Positions 1 through 8,950 of a stretch of DNA of 46,275 bases are shown here, one piece after another. A program made the translations under genes and the position numbers. Position 1 is the stretch's first letter. Each line of letters opens with the position of its first letter. Source of the stretch: Myxococcales bacterium (lineage in GTDB: Bacteria > Myxococcota_A > Polyangia > Fen-1088); assembly GCA_003142855.1 (NCBI GenBank), contig PLNW01000043.1, positions 1 through 46,275 on the forward strand, given 5' to 3'. A model generated the notes under the pieces. The model saw only the letters and a program-made list of their open reading frames with translations, was not told the DNA's origin and did not search any database.

Positions 1-19
1 TTTCAAACCGTTCAGTGCT

Positions 20-2134
20 CTAGCGCCGCCTCTTGCCCGTCCGCCCGGGCCGCTTGGACGTCGTCTTGCTGGGACGTTTCCCCTTCTGCTGCCGGGCTCT
101 TGCCGGATGTTCGCCTGGCTCGCCGCGCTCGCGTCGCGGCTTCATCCCTTCGCCATGCAAGCGCATGTCCACCTGCCGACGCGCCACACTGGCCGAAAGA
201 ACTTCGACCTTGACCGCATCGCCCAGCGAGAAGGTCCGGCCCGATCGCCGGCCCACCAGGCGACAGGCCACCTCGTCGTAGTCGTAGAAATCGTCGGGAA
301 GAAGATGCTCGCTGCGCACCAGCCCCTCGACAAAGGGTTGGTCGGTCGCCACGAAAGCGCCGAAGCTGGCTATCCCGGAGATGGTGCCGTCGAGCACGTC
401 GCCCACGCGGTCGCGCATGAAGAAGGAACGGTAAAGGTCAATGACCTCGCGCTCCACTTCCATGGCCTTGCGTTCAGCGAAGGACGCCTCGCTGGCGACC
501 CGCTGCAGGTCCTCAAGCGAGGGGGCCAGGCCTTGCGGCGGAGCAGAGAATCCCCCAGCCGGCTTGCCCAGGCTGGCCAGCCGCTGCTTGAGCAAGCGGT
601 GCACCACCACGTCGGGATAGCGGCGGATGGGCGAGGTGAAGTGCAAGTAGGCGGGCGCGGCCAGGCCGAAGTGGCCCACATTGGTCGCGTCGTAGGTGGC
701 CTGCTTGAGCGAGCGCAGGAGCTGGAAGGAGAGCGCTTTCTCCGCCAGGTGGCCTTGCAGCCGCTTGAGCACCGCCGCCAGACCCGCGGGCGTGCGCGCC
801 TTGTCCTCGTCGACCTGGATGCCGTAGCGTTCGGCCATGGCCGCAAAGTTGTGCAGCTTCTCGGCATCGGGCGCGGGATGGATGCGCCACAGGGTGGGCT
901 CGCCGCGCGTTTGAAAGCTCTCGCCCACCGCCAGGTTGGCGGCCAGCATGAACTCCTCGATCATGGCGTAGGCGTGACGCTCGCCGGGATCGCGCCGCGC
1001 GCGCCGAATGTCGCGCACCAGCCCCGGATCATCGTGGTCCAGTTCCACCACGACTTGCGGCAGATCCAAGTCCAGGGCGCCGCCCTGCTGGCGTCGCACC
1101 CGCAGCTTGCGCGCCAGCAAATCCAGCGCGCGCAGGGCAGGAACCAGCGGCTCGTATTTCTTTTGTTTTCCCTGCACCTTGCCGGCCAGGGCCGCGGCCA
1201 CCCCCGGATAGTCCAGGCGCGCGCGCGAATGGATCACGGCCGCACAGAAGTCCTGGTCCCGCACGTGGAGATTGCTGTCGAAATCGATGCGCACCACCAT
1301 GGCCAGGCGATCCTGCCCCGCTACTAGCGAGCAGATGTTGCCGGAGAGCGCCTCGGGCAGCATGGGGATGGCCCGGTTGGGCAGGTACAGGCTGCAGCCG
1401 CGGCTCTGCGCTTCCTTGTCGAGCGGCGTGCCTTCGCGCAGGTAGTGCGAGACATCGGCCACCGCCACCCACAGGCGGTGGATGCCGCCGGGCAACGACT
1501 GCAAGGCCACGGCGTCATCGAAGTCGCGCGCCGTCTCCGGGTCGATGGTCATGAACGGGACGTCGCGCAGGTCCGCGCGGTCGCGCCGGTCGGCGTCCTC
1601 AACCTTGCGGGGCATCTGGTCCGCGGCCTGCGCCACTTCACTGGGGAACTCGTCCGCGATGTCGCCGCAGGCCAGGACCTTCTCCACCTCGGTGCGCGGA
1701 TCTTCAGGCGGTCCCAGCACCTTGAGCAGCGTCACTTCCAGCGGTGCGTCCGGTTCGGTCGGGTAGGCGGCGATCTCGGCCACTACGGCCATGCCCGGGC
1801 GAGGCGGCGCGCCGCCGCCGCGCAGAACCACCGGCTCGGTGATGCGCGGATCGTCGGGTTGGAAGCGCAGGGTGTGGCCCACCGCCACGATTTGCCCGGT
1901 GATCTTGCCGCGCCCGCGCTCGAGCACGCTTCTGACCCGGCCCTCCAGCCCGCGCGGGCCCACCCACCATTCGACCTCGACCCGATCGCTGTCCATGGCC
2001 GTGGCGCGGCTGCGCCGGTTGACGTGAACGTCCTCCGACCCATCCTCGGGCACGACAAACCCGTAGCCATCCGGATGCACCTTGATTCGTCCCGTGACCA
2101 CGCGAGGCGCGGGTCGCTCATTCTCTGTATTCAT
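20..2134 (-). CDS. rnr: Ribonuclease R (RNB-family 3'-5' exoribonuclease)
   Basis: Processive 3'-5' hydrolytic exoribonuclease that degrades structured RNA in the cytoplasm. The 704-residue protein opens with a cold-shock/OB segment (GRIKVHPDGYGFVVPEDG). An RNB catalytic domain follows; its metal-binding aspartates lie in IDPETARDFDDA near residue 200, and the family motif SPIRRYPD lies near residue 505. An S1 domain (GTISGIASFGAFV) sits near residue 590, and a very basic Arg/Lys tail closes the protein. It is somewhat shorter than E. coli RNase R (813 aa), mainly at the N-terminus, so an RNase II-like annotation is possible, but the basic tail and S1 domain favour RNase R. The ATG at 2134 is the first start before the OB domain. 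It is the last gene of a minus-strand run, 116 bp beyond the PQQ protein gene. Confidence 0.95.
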   Translation of the reverse strand: MNTENERPAPRVVTGRIKVHPDGYGFVVPEDGSEDVHVNRRSRATAMDSDRVEVEWWVGPRGLEGRVRSVLERGRGKITGQIVAVGHTLRFQPDDPRITEPVVLRGGGAPPRPGMAVVAEIAAYPTEPDAPLEVTLLKVLGPPEDPRTEVEKVLACGDIADEFPSEVAQAADQMPRKVEDADRRDRADLRDVPFMTIDPETARDFDDAVALQSLPGGIHRLWVAVADVSHYLREGTPLDKEAQSRGCSLYLPNRAIPMLPEALSGNICSLVAGQDRLAMVVRIDFDSNLHVRDQDFCAAVIHSRARLDYPGVAAALAGKVQGKQKKYEPLVPALRALDLLARKLRVRRQQGGALDLDLPQVVVELDHDDPGLVRDIRRARRDPGERHAYAMIEEFMLAANLAVGESFQTRGEPTLWRIHPAPDAEKLHNFAAMAERYGIQVDEDKARTPAGLAAVLKRLQGHLAEKALSFQLLRSLKQATYDATNVGHFGLAAPAYLHFTSPIRRYPDVVVHRLLKQRLASLGKPAGGFSAPPQGLAPSLEDLQRVASEASFAERKAMEVEREVIDLYRSFFMRDRVGDVLDGTISGIASFGAFVATDQPFVEGLVRSEHLLPDDFYDYDEVACRLVGRRSGRTFSLGDAVKVEVLSASVARRQVDMRLHGEGMKPRRERGEPGEHPARARQQKGKRPSKTTSKRPGRTGKRRR

Positions 2135-2200
2135 TTTGTCAGCCCAGCATACACGCGCCTGCCGCCAATGTCGGCACTTCCTGGCTTCCCAAGGGCACGA

Positions 2201-2290
2201 TCCGCCTCCGTGTCCTCTCCTCTCACCTCTGTGTTCTCAGCGGCGTGTGGCTATCTGGATGAACTAGCGCTTCTCGTCTCCACGCCGAGG
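2201..2290 (+). repeat. Dispersed intergenic repeat, copy A
   Basis: One of four copies of a roughly 80-90 bp element whose invariant core is CCTCTGTGTTCTC (here 2226-2238). The core is preceded by a CT-rich stretch and followed by a GGCG-GTGGC-TGG-GATGAA segment. This copy is the most diverged. It lies between rnr and the PQQ protein gene, and its right part overlaps the last codons of the PQQ gene (stop at 2251) in antisense. Other copies are at 8801-8890 (inverted), 8951-9040 and 10190-10285. Confidence 0.75.
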
Positions 2291-3591
2291 GCATACAGTT
2301 TCTTGTCGTCTGTGCCCACGTAGACCGTGCCGTCTGCGGCCAGGATGGGCGAGCTGTCCACATCGCCGCCCAACTCGACTGACCAGCGCAGCTTTCCGTC
2401 AGGCTCCAAACAGTAGAGGCGGTCATCCTCGGAGCCGAACAGGATGGCGCCGGCCGCGTCGACTAGGGCGGACGAGTAAATGCGATCGCCGGTGCGAAAC
2501 GTCCAGGCCGGCGTACCGTCACGATGAACGGCGTAGAACAAGCCGTCGAACGAGCCCACGTACACCGTCCCGTCGCGGCCAATGGCAGGGGCCGCCCGGA
2601 TGTCATCGCCCGTGGTGAAAGCCCACACAATCTGGCCCAGCGGACTTATGGCGTAGAGCTTGTTGTCATCGGATCCGAAGTAGATGGTTCCGTCTTCTTC
2701 GATGGCAGGGCTGGATTCCACGTCGCCGCGCGCGCGGAAGTCCCAGCGCTTGGTGCCATCCTTGTTGATGGCATAGAGGTTGTTGTCATGGCTCCCCACC
2801 ACCACGGTTCCGTCGGGGGTGACTGCGGGCGCGCTGGAAACATGCCCGCCCGTGGCGAAGCGCCAGCGCAGGTCGCCGTTGGGGTTCACGGCATAGACCG
2901 CGTCGCCACCAAAGTAGATGGTTCCGTCCAACCCGATGGTCGGCCCGCCATCCACGTCGCAGCGACTCGCGTCAGGCCCAACCCCTAGCGTCTGAGCACA
3001 GTTGCCTGCGCGTACCTTCCACAGCGACTTGCCACTCCTGCGGTCGAGCGCATACAAGAAATCGTCGTCCGATCCGAAGAGAACCGCTCCGAACGCCGAG
3101 AGAGCCGGTGAGCTGAAGATCATGTCGCCCGTGACAAACGACCAGCGCAGCTTGCCTTGCGCATCGATGGCATGGAGCCGACCATCGTGGCTGCCGACCA
3201 AGACCAGGCCGTCGGACGACAGCGCGGGCGACGAGGTGATGGGCCCGGCGGTTTCGAAGGTCCAACGGACTGCCGGACGTTGGGCCGGCAGCCGGTAGGG
3301 CGAGCGGCCCCGATGCTGGGGCTCGAAGCGGAACATGCCTTGCGCGGGCGGCCCCACGGGAATCGGGGCTGCGCCGGTGCCGGCGGGAGCGGCCACGCAG
3401 GACACCGCCGTCGGCGCTTTGGGCCAGACGCACTGGCCGGCTTCACAGATGCGCACCAGCTTGCAGTCGTTGTCAGATGCACAGCCCACAGGCGGCGGAA
3501 CGTGGGCCGCGCAACCAGCCACCCCGATGATGACGAGCCCCAGCGGACACCGCGGCCGGCGCTGGGGATCGATTCGACGGCCCACGTTCAA
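2251..3591 (-). CDS. PQQ-like beta-propeller repeat lipoprotein
   Basis: Predicted exported lipoprotein of 446 residues. The N-terminus has a short basic stretch, a hydrophobic segment and a lipobox (IGVAGC, Cys near residue 27). A Cys-rich linker CASDNDCKLVRICEAGQC follows, of a type common in myxobacterial surface proteins. From about residue 95 to the end there are repeated units of the form SSPAxxxDGTVYxGSxDxxLYAIxxxGxxxWxF, consistent with a seven- or eight-bladed PQQ/quinoprotein-like propeller. No dehydrogenase catalytic residues stand out, so a binding or scaffold role (BamB-like fold) is more likely than catalysis; the ligand is unknown. The reading frame opens with TTG at 3591; GTG at 3585 is an alternative. 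It starts 9 bp after the upstream outer-membrane protein gene, suggesting co-transcription. Confidence 0.8.
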   Translation of the reverse strand: MNVGRRIDPQRRPRCPLGLVIIGVAGCAAHVPPPVGCASDNDCKLVRICEAGQCVWPKAPTAVSCVAAPAGTGAAPIPVGPPAQGMFRFEPQHRGRSPYRLPAQRPAVRWTFETAGPITSSPALSSDGLVLVGSHDGRLHAIDAQGKLRWSFVTGDMIFSSPALSAFGAVLFGSDDDFLYALDRRSGKSLWKVRAGNCAQTLGVGPDASRCDVDGGPTIGLDGTIYFGGDAVYAVNPNGDLRWRFATGGHVSSAPAVTPDGTVVVGSHDNNLYAINKDGTKRWDFRARGDVESSPAIEEDGTIYFGSDDNKLYAISPLGQIVWAFTTGDDIRAAPAIGRDGTVYVGSFDGLFYAVHRDGTPAWTFRTGDRIYSSALVDAAGAILFGSEDDRLYCLEPDGKLRWSVELGGDVDSSPILAADGTVYVGTDDKKLYALGVETRSASSSR

Positions 3592-3600
3592 GCGGCCGTT

Positions 3601-4515
3601 CTAGAACAGGTTGAGCATCAGGTTGACGCCAATGCTGTACCACACTTCGTTCCCGTCGCCTCTGGTCGCGGCCTCGGGGAATCGCGCCACAATTGCGCCC
3701 AGCTCAGCCGCGAGCGATGAGCTGTGGGCTTGCATGAATTCAGCCCCGACGCCCGCAACGAGGGCTTGGCCCCTGCAGTCCGACGCGTCGCCATAGGAGT
3801 CACTCCACTCGATGCACCCCAGGCCAAGGCCTAGCCGCGAATACAGCCAGGGCTGGATGAAGAATTGCGCCCCAGCGGTGTACGTCGTGAGTGAGTAGCT
3901 TGAATGTCCGTAGACGCCGGCACCGGAGAACTGGGCCCAGGCTCCATCGGCGGCCAACATGACCATCCAGCGCGGCGTGATTCCGAAGCCCATATGAACG
4001 GCGTACGACATGCCCGGCTCGTGACCCGAGCTATCCGGGTTGCTGAACGAGAGGCTGCTCAGGCCCAGCCCCAGGCTGAGCATGAAGGGACGATAGGTCG
4101 AACGCATCGGGACCGCGTAGGGTGGCGGGTAGTAGCCGGGATGGTAGCTGTAGCGGTAGCGCGGACCGTAGCTGGGTTGCGGGGCGTAGCCTGGTGGCGG
4201 GGAATAGCCGGGCTGCTGGCCGTAACCTGGTTGCGGGGCGTAGCCTGGTGGCGGGCCGTAGCCTGGCGGCGGGCCGTAGCTGGGTGGTGGCGGCGTGGGC
4301 ACGGCCTCAGCCGGCGGCGCGGGCGCGGCCTCAGCCGGCGGCGTCGGCGCCGGAGTGGCGGGCGGAGCCGCTTCGGCCGCCGCCGCTACGAGCGGCGCAT
4401 TAGGCGTCCGGCTCTGTTGCGCGAAGGCCGCAGTGTGAACGCCAAGCACGGCGAGCGTCGCGGTCGCGAGGACCGAAACTCGCCTCAACATCGAACTTAG
4501 GCCGTTGGATTTCAT
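3601..4515 (-). CDS. Outer-membrane beta-barrel protein with Pro/Gly/Tyr repeat linker
   Basis: Unrecognised exported protein of 304 residues. I chose the ATG at 4515 because it has a strong ribosome-binding site (AAGGAG) six bases upstream and begins a classic signal peptide (MKSNGLSSMLRRVSVLATA...) cleaved near AFA-QQ. The frame stays open upstream to 4884, but that part has no signal peptide. After an Ala/Pro-rich region there are about ten PGY/PPPGYAPQ repeats (DNA 4150-4290). A C-terminal domain follows with alternating aromatic strands (FMLSLGLGLSSLSF, YTAGAQFFIQPWLYSRLGLGLG) and ends in LMLNLF, typical of a small outer-membrane barrel. It is the first gene of the run with the PQQ lipoprotein. 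Confidence 0.75.
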   Translation of the reverse strand: MKSNGLSSMLRRVSVLATATLAVLGVHTAAFAQQSRTPNAPLVAAAAEAAPPATPAPTPPAEAAPAPPAEAVPTPPPPSYGPPPGYGPPPGYAPQPGYGQQPGYSPPPGYAPQPSYGPRYRYSYHPGYYPPPYAVPMRSTYRPFMLSLGLGLSSLSFSNPDSSGHEPGMSYAVHMGFGITPRWMVMLAADGAWAQFSGAGVYGHSSYSLTTYTAGAQFFIQPWLYSRLGLGLGCIEWSDSYGDASDCRGQALVAGVGAEFMQAHSSSLAAELGAIVARFPEAATRGDGNEVWYSIGVNLMLNLF

Positions 4516-4519
4516 GACT

Positions 4520-4527
4520 CTCTCCTT
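4520..4527 (-). promoter_or_regulatory. Strong Shine-Dalgarno deciding the start at 4515
   Basis: On the minus strand AAGGAGAG lies six to seven bases before ATG 4515. It is the best ribosome-binding site in this area and is the reason to trim the 427-codon open frame to 304 codons. Confidence 0.8.
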
Positions 4528-4621
4528 AAACTGCGCAATAGCATACTCGCAACTTACAAGATTGATGCCACCATTGTGGAACTGCAATCTCCATGACGAT
4601 ATCGCGCCTTGGTGAAGTAGA

Positions 4622-6427
4622 ATGAGCCCGACCATGCCGGGCCCAGGCTCAGCAGGATTGTTCGCTTCGCTGCGCGGCGCCGCTCGGCTGACACAGGAAC
4701 GTTTTCTGGTCGGGGTTGCCGACGCCGCGGAACGCGCGCGCGTTGTGGCTGCCCTTTCCGCCGAGGGTGTCGTGGTGGAATTGTCTTCTGCCGAACAGGC
4801 CCTTGACCGCTTGGCCGAAGAGCCGTTCGAACTGGCGGTGCTCGATGAAGGGGGTGTGGATGCCCAGCGGGACCCCTTCGCCACGGCGCGCGAGCTGCGG
4901 CCTTTTGCGGACGTGGTGTTACTGCTGGGGGGCGATCCCGAGCGCTGCTCCGACTTCTACGCGCGCGAGGTGGCCGCCTTGCTCACGCGGCCCCTGCCGG
5001 AAAGCGATGCGCTTTTCCGCGCCCATCTGCGCTGGCTGGCCTCGTGCCGGCGGGCGCGTACGCGTGAACTGCTGCTGGGCAACGCCATCACCAGCCATCT
5101 CGTTGAATTGGAGGCGAACGAGCCGGCGCTGGCCGGCGCCCTGGCGGCAGCCCTGAGCGAGCGCAAGCGCCAGCCCTCGATCATGGTGATGGGTGACGCA
5201 GAGCTGGCCAAGCTCTTGGGGGGCACGGTGGTTTCGGGTCCGTCTGACGTGGTGGTGGTGGGGGTCGCTGCGGATGATCGGATGGACGCGCGCTTGCGCG
5301 AAGCCCGGAGCCGCGCCGCTGGCGCCGCGGTTGTTGTGGTTGATGCCACCCCAACCTCCGAACGGCTGGGAGCAGCGGTCTACGGCGGCGTGCGCGCCTA
5401 TCTGGGCCGCGCGCGGGTGGGGGAGATCGGTCGCGTCGTGGCCAGCACAGCGAGCCGGCGCCGCGCCGAGGTGATGGGCCGCCAGCTGGTAGAGACACTG
5501 GCGCGTTTTGGAGTCATGGACGAGGCGGCGAGCGCGGGCTCGACCCCGGCGGCCCCGCAGGACGTGGATGCGAAGCTGATCGCCGACACCGCCGCCACCG
5601 AGGGAGGAGCCGTGGTCCCCTCGGCTCACGAAGTCCTGGTGGTCGACGACGAGGTCGTGGTGCTGACCGTGCTGCGCGAGATCCTGCGCCGGGGCGGCTA
5701 TCGCGTGACCACGGCCGCCTCAGCCGAAGAAGCCATCGATCTGATGCACAAGCGGCATTTCGATCTGGTGCTCACGGACAAGAACCTGCCGGGAGCATCG
5801 GGCCTCGAGGTCTTGCGCGTGGCGCGCACGCTCGATCCCCAGCCCGCTGTGGTGATGATTACCGGATACTCGTCCTATGATTCCGCGGTGGAGGCCCTGG
5901 ACATCGGGGCGCAGGACTACATCGAGAAACCGATCCGCGATGTGGAGGCTTTGCGTTTCCGCATCCGTCGCGCGCTTTCCCGCCGCGATGAACAGCTCGC
6001 GCGTGCGCAGGCCAGCTTGCGTGTGGACCAGGACCGCCGGGGCGAGAAGGGCCGCGTGCTGGTGGTCGAGGTGGAAGGCCCGCGGCGCCAGCTGATTGCG
6101 GAGTTCTTGGGCCGCGCGTTCAACGTGACGGCAGCGGCCAATGGCGACGAGGCCCTGGCCCTCATCCAGGACCAACACTACGACGTGGTGCTGGCCGATC
6201 GGAATCTCCCGGGCATGTCCGGCTTGCGCGTCATCGAGCAGGCGCAACGCCTGCTGCCCCACTGTGCGTCCGTGCTCTACACCGCCTATCCTTCATATGA
6301 AACGGTCAAGGAGGCATTCGAGGCTGGCGTGGACGGCTACCTGGCGCGGCCCAGCGAAGATCTCAAGGCCTTGGCGGAAAAAGTTGCCGGCGCGCTCCGC
6401 AGCCGGGGGGGAATTCTGCTGGGGTAG
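4622..6427 (+). CDS. Multi-receiver response-regulator protein without output domain
   Basis: 601-residue cytoplasmic signalling protein built of receiver-like segments. Residues about 25-140 and 180-280 look like degenerate receivers (beta-strand patterns RFLVGVAD and DVVVVGVAADD, no clear phosphoacceptor set). Residues about 337-455 form a full CheY-like receiver: acidic pair in VVDDE, phosphoacceptor Asp386 (LTDKNLPG), Thr in MITGYS and Lys436 (IEKP). Residues about 478-595 form another with Asp526 (LADRNLPG), but the acidic pair is replaced (VVEVEG) and the conserved Lys is Arg576 (LARP). No kinase, HTH, GGDEF or other output domain is present, so it probably works as a phosphate sink or protein-interaction hub. 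The ATG at 4622 diverges from the outer-membrane gene across a 106 bp gap. Confidence 0.85.
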   Translation: MSPTMPGPGSAGLFASLRGAARLTQERFLVGVADAAERARVVAALSAEGVVVELSSAEQALDRLAEEPFELAVLDEGGVDAQRDPFATARELRPFADVVLLLGGDPERCSDFYAREVAALLTRPLPESDALFRAHLRWLASCRRARTRELLLGNAITSHLVELEANEPALAGALAAALSERKRQPSIMVMGDAELAKLLGGTVVSGPSDVVVVGVAADDRMDARLREARSRAAGAAVVVVDATPTSERLGAAVYGGVRAYLGRARVGEIGRVVASTASRRRAEVMGRQLVETLARFGVMDEAASAGSTPAAPQDVDAKLIADTAATEGGAVVPSAHEVLVVDDEVVVLTVLREILRRGGYRVTTAASAEEAIDLMHKRHFDLVLTDKNLPGASGLEVLRVARTLDPQPAVVMITGYSSYDSAVEALDIGAQDYIEKPIRDVEALRFRIRRALSRRDEQLARAQASLRVDQDRRGEKGRVLVVEVEGPRRQLIAEFLGRAFNVTAAANGDEALALIQDQHYDVVLADRNLPGMSGLRVIEQAQRLLPHCASVLYTAYPSYETVKEAFEAGVDGYLARPSEDLKALAEKVAGALRSRGGILLG

Positions 6428-6440
6428 CGGCGAACGGGGG

Positions 6441-6530
6441 ACGGTGGCGGTGACAGCGACGGTGACAGCGACGGTGGCCGCTCCTGTCACCGTCACCGCC
6501 TCTGTCACCGTACCTGTCACCCACACCGCA
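6441..6530. repeat. GTGACAG/CTGTCAC inverted repeat after the receiver gene
   Basis: The intergenic DNA has direct repeats of GGTGACAGCGAC followed by the complementary series CTGTCACCGTCACCGCC, CTGTCACCG and CTGTCACC. The arms can pair into a GC-rich hairpin (for example GGCGGTGACAG against CTGTCACCGCC-type arms). It could end transcription of the receiver gene, but there is no T-run, so it is not a classical intrinsic terminator; a small REP-type element is the alternative. Confidence 0.6.
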
Positions 6531-6640
6531 CCCGGCTACGCTGACTTGTACCGCTGCCATTACAACTGTTGACGGATCGCTTTCGTTCTTGTTCTACTCT
6601 CGCCCCAGACATCCGATCGACAGCGGGTGGCGACGACGAC

Positions 6641-8785
6641 GTGAAGATCGCATTTACCCACAACCTGCGCCTCACAGATAGCGAGGACGAAGCCGAATTC
6701 GACACCGCAGAAACCGTCGACGCCATTGCCGACGGCCTGCGGGCGAGTGGGCACGAGGTCGAGAAGGTCGAGGTCACGGGTCCCGCTTCGCACCTGGCCG
6801 CGCGGCTGGAGTCGTACGGACCTGACCTTATCTTCAACACGGCCGAGGGTCGTCGCGGTCGCACGCGCGAGGCCTTCTACCCGGCGTTGTTCGAGGAGCT
6901 GGGCTTCCCCTACACCGGCTCGGATGCCTACGTGATGACCGTCACCCTGGACAAGTGGATGACCAAGCTGGTCCTGGGCGCGCAGGGCATCGACACGCCG
7001 CGGGCCCGTCTGGTGGTGCCCGACGATGTGCAACGCGGCCGCGACATCGGCATGCTGGGGTTGGCTTATCCGGTTCTGGTCAAGCCCAACTTCGAAGGGT
7101 CCTCCAAGGGCATCGGAGACGATGCGGTGGCCCGCGATCCTCGCACTCTGGCCGACATGTTGCCGAAGGCGCTGCGCCGCTATCCGGCCGGCCTGATCGT
7201 CGAGGAGTTCGTCGCGGGTACCGACGTCACGGTCCCCTTTCTGGAGGGCGCGGGTGACGAAGGCGTGCTGCTGCCGGTCGACTACGTCATCGAACCGGCA
7301 GCCCGCAGTCGCTTCAACATCTATGACTACCGGCTCAAGTCTGCCGAGGCCGGCCGGGTGGCCGTGCGCTGTCCCCCCGACCTTCAGCGCGACGTGGTGG
7401 CCCGTCTGCGCGCCATCTGCAAGCTGGCCGTCCGCACCCTGGGCGTGCGCGATATGGGCCGCGTCGATTTTCGGCTGGGCGACGACGGCCGCATCTATTT
7501 GCTCGAGGTCAACGCTCTTCCGTCGCTGGAACGCGGGTCCAGCACCTTCGCCGCGGCGGCGCGCGAGGGGCTCGACTATCAGGCGGCGCTGGGCGCGGTG
7601 GTGGCCAGTGCGGCGCGACGGCAGGGAATGAGCGTCCCGCAGGTGGGGCGCCGTCGGCGGGGGCCTGAGCCTCTGCGCATCGGCTTCACCCACAACATGA
7701 AGCGCGTCGACTCGAAGGGTGGCGATGACGCCGAGGCCGAGTACGACGCCCCGCAGACCATCGAGGCCATCAGCCAGGCGCTGGAGAGCTACGGCCACGT
7801 TGTGGTGCCCCTGGAAGCCACCGCCGAGTTGCCCCGCCAGCTCACCGACTCGCCTGTGGATCTGGTCTTCAACATCGCCGAGGGTGTGGAGGGTCGCAAC
7901 CGCGAGGCCGCGGTGCCCGCGTTGTGCGAGTTGATGGGCATCCCCTACACCGGTTCGGACGCGGCCACGCTGTCCATCGCGCTCGACAAGGCCCTGTCCA
8001 AGAAGGTCTTGCGCCAGCACGGGATTCTCACCCCCGAGTTCCAGTTGATGGAGACGGGACGCGAACGCCTGTCGCCCAAGCTGGTCTTCCCGCTCATCGT
8101 CAAGCCCAACCAGGAAGGCTCGTCCAAGGGCGTGAGTGCCCATGCCTCGGTGGTCGACGATGAGGCATCGCTGCGGGCCGTGGTGCGAGATTTGCTGGAG
8201 AAGTATCGCCAGCCTGCGTTGGTGGAGCATTACGTGGCCGGTCGCGAATTCACCGTGGGACTGCTCGGCGACAAGCGCCCGCGTGTCTTGCCGCCCATGG
8301 AGATTCTCTTCCTCGACAAGAACAACCCGCGGCCTGTCTACGACTACCAGATCAAGCAGGAATGGGAAAAACACGTTTACTACCAGTGTCCTGCCCAGCT
8401 CTCGCCGGCGGAGAGCAAGGCCATCGAGAAGGTCGCACGCGAGACATTCGAAGCGCTCGATTGTCGTGATGTGGCGCGCGTGGACCTGCGCATGGACGAG
8501 GGGGGCAACTTCTACGTGCTGGAAGTGAACCCGTTGCCCGGTCTGACGCCCGACTACTCGGATCTGTGTCTCATCGCCAAGGCCGCCAACATCGACTACC
8601 GCTCATTGATTGGCGAGATTCTTTCGGGTGGGCTCAAGCGGCTGCGCGAAAAGCGTCGCGCCGAGGCGCGCGAGGCCGAGGCCGCTCGCGTGGCGCCGAC
8701 GAGTAACGGCAACGGTGAGAGCAACGGCAAAGGAGAGAAGCCAGGCGCCGAAAAGACCCCCACTGTGTTGTCTAACGGACAATGA
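6641..8785 (+). CDS. Tandem (fused) D-Ala-D-Ala ligase-like ATP-grasp protein
   Basis: 714-residue protein made of two complete ATP-grasp ligase units, residues about 1-340 and 344-685, with a low-complexity Asn/Gly/Lys tail. Each unit repeats the Ddl-like signatures: FTHN near its start, FN-AEG---R-REA, PYTGSD, DK---K, VKPN-EGSSKG, and a metal-binding end RVDFR...EVNALPS or RVDLR...EVNPLPG. Both active sites therefore look intact. The family makes amide bonds through acyl-phosphates, D-Ala-D-Ala being the known case, but single Ddl enzymes are about 300-350 aa and fused pairs are unusual. I start at GTG 6641 (VKIAFTHN), which aligns with the start of the second unit; the frame extends upstream to a TTG at 6569. 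It heads a plus-strand group with a DmpA peptidase and a third ATP-grasp. The substrate is unknown. Confidence 0.85.
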   Translation: MKIAFTHNLRLTDSEDEAEFDTAETVDAIADGLRASGHEVEKVEVTGPASHLAARLESYGPDLIFNTAEGRRGRTREAFYPALFEELGFPYTGSDAYVMTVTLDKWMTKLVLGAQGIDTPRARLVVPDDVQRGRDIGMLGLAYPVLVKPNFEGSSKGIGDDAVARDPRTLADMLPKALRRYPAGLIVEEFVAGTDVTVPFLEGAGDEGVLLPVDYVIEPAARSRFNIYDYRLKSAEAGRVAVRCPPDLQRDVVARLRAICKLAVRTLGVRDMGRVDFRLGDDGRIYLLEVNALPSLERGSSTFAAAAREGLDYQAALGAVVASAARRQGMSVPQVGRRRRGPEPLRIGFTHNMKRVDSKGGDDAEAEYDAPQTIEAISQALESYGHVVVPLEATAELPRQLTDSPVDLVFNIAEGVEGRNREAAVPALCELMGIPYTGSDAATLSIALDKALSKKVLRQHGILTPEFQLMETGRERLSPKLVFPLIVKPNQEGSSKGVSAHASVVDDEASLRAVVRDLLEKYRQPALVEHYVAGREFTVGLLGDKRPRVLPPMEILFLDKNNPRPVYDYQIKQEWEKHVYYQCPAQLSPAESKAIEKVARETFEALDCRDVARVDLRMDEGGNFYVLEVNPLPGLTPDYSDLCLIAKAANIDYRSLIGEILSGGLKRLREKRRAEAREAEAARVAPTSNGNGESNGKGEKPGAEKTPTVLSNGQ

Positions 8786-8800
8786 GACCACACAGCCTGA

Positions 8801-8890
8801 CGGCCGCAGCCAAATGGCATGAGGGGATTTATCTCGACGGCCAACCTCCGCCGAGAACACAGAGGGGAGAGGAGAGGACGCTGAGGGGGG
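8801..8890 (-). repeat. Dispersed intergenic repeat, copy B (inverted)
   Basis: Reverse-orientation copy of the CCTCTGTGTTCTC element, core at 8853-8865. Read on the minus strand it continues GGCGGAGGTTGGCCGTCGAGATAAAT-like, matching copies C and D. It directly follows the tandem ATP-grasp gene and faces copy C, so the two can pair over about 50 bp in a transcript. Confidence 0.85.
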
Positions 8891-8950
8891 ATCGGAACGT
8901 GCTAGCCCGCGATGCGTTTGCGAGAGTGAACTCGCCACAACGCTTCTTTC

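Noticed and set aside
107..1327. 406-codon plus-strand frame opposite RNase R
   Set aside because: Mirror of RNase R codons; no recognisable motif, no ribosome-binding site.
3601..4884. Full 427-codon frame as the outer-membrane protein
   Set aside because: Residues before ATG 4515 have no signal peptide and overlap the divergent gene; a strong ribosome-binding site marks 4515.
6560..8374. 604-codon open frame on the minus strand opposite the tandem ATP-grasp gene
   Set aside because: It is the antisense shadow of a GC-rich gene; the product has no domain signature, while the plus strand has two complete ATP-grasp domains.
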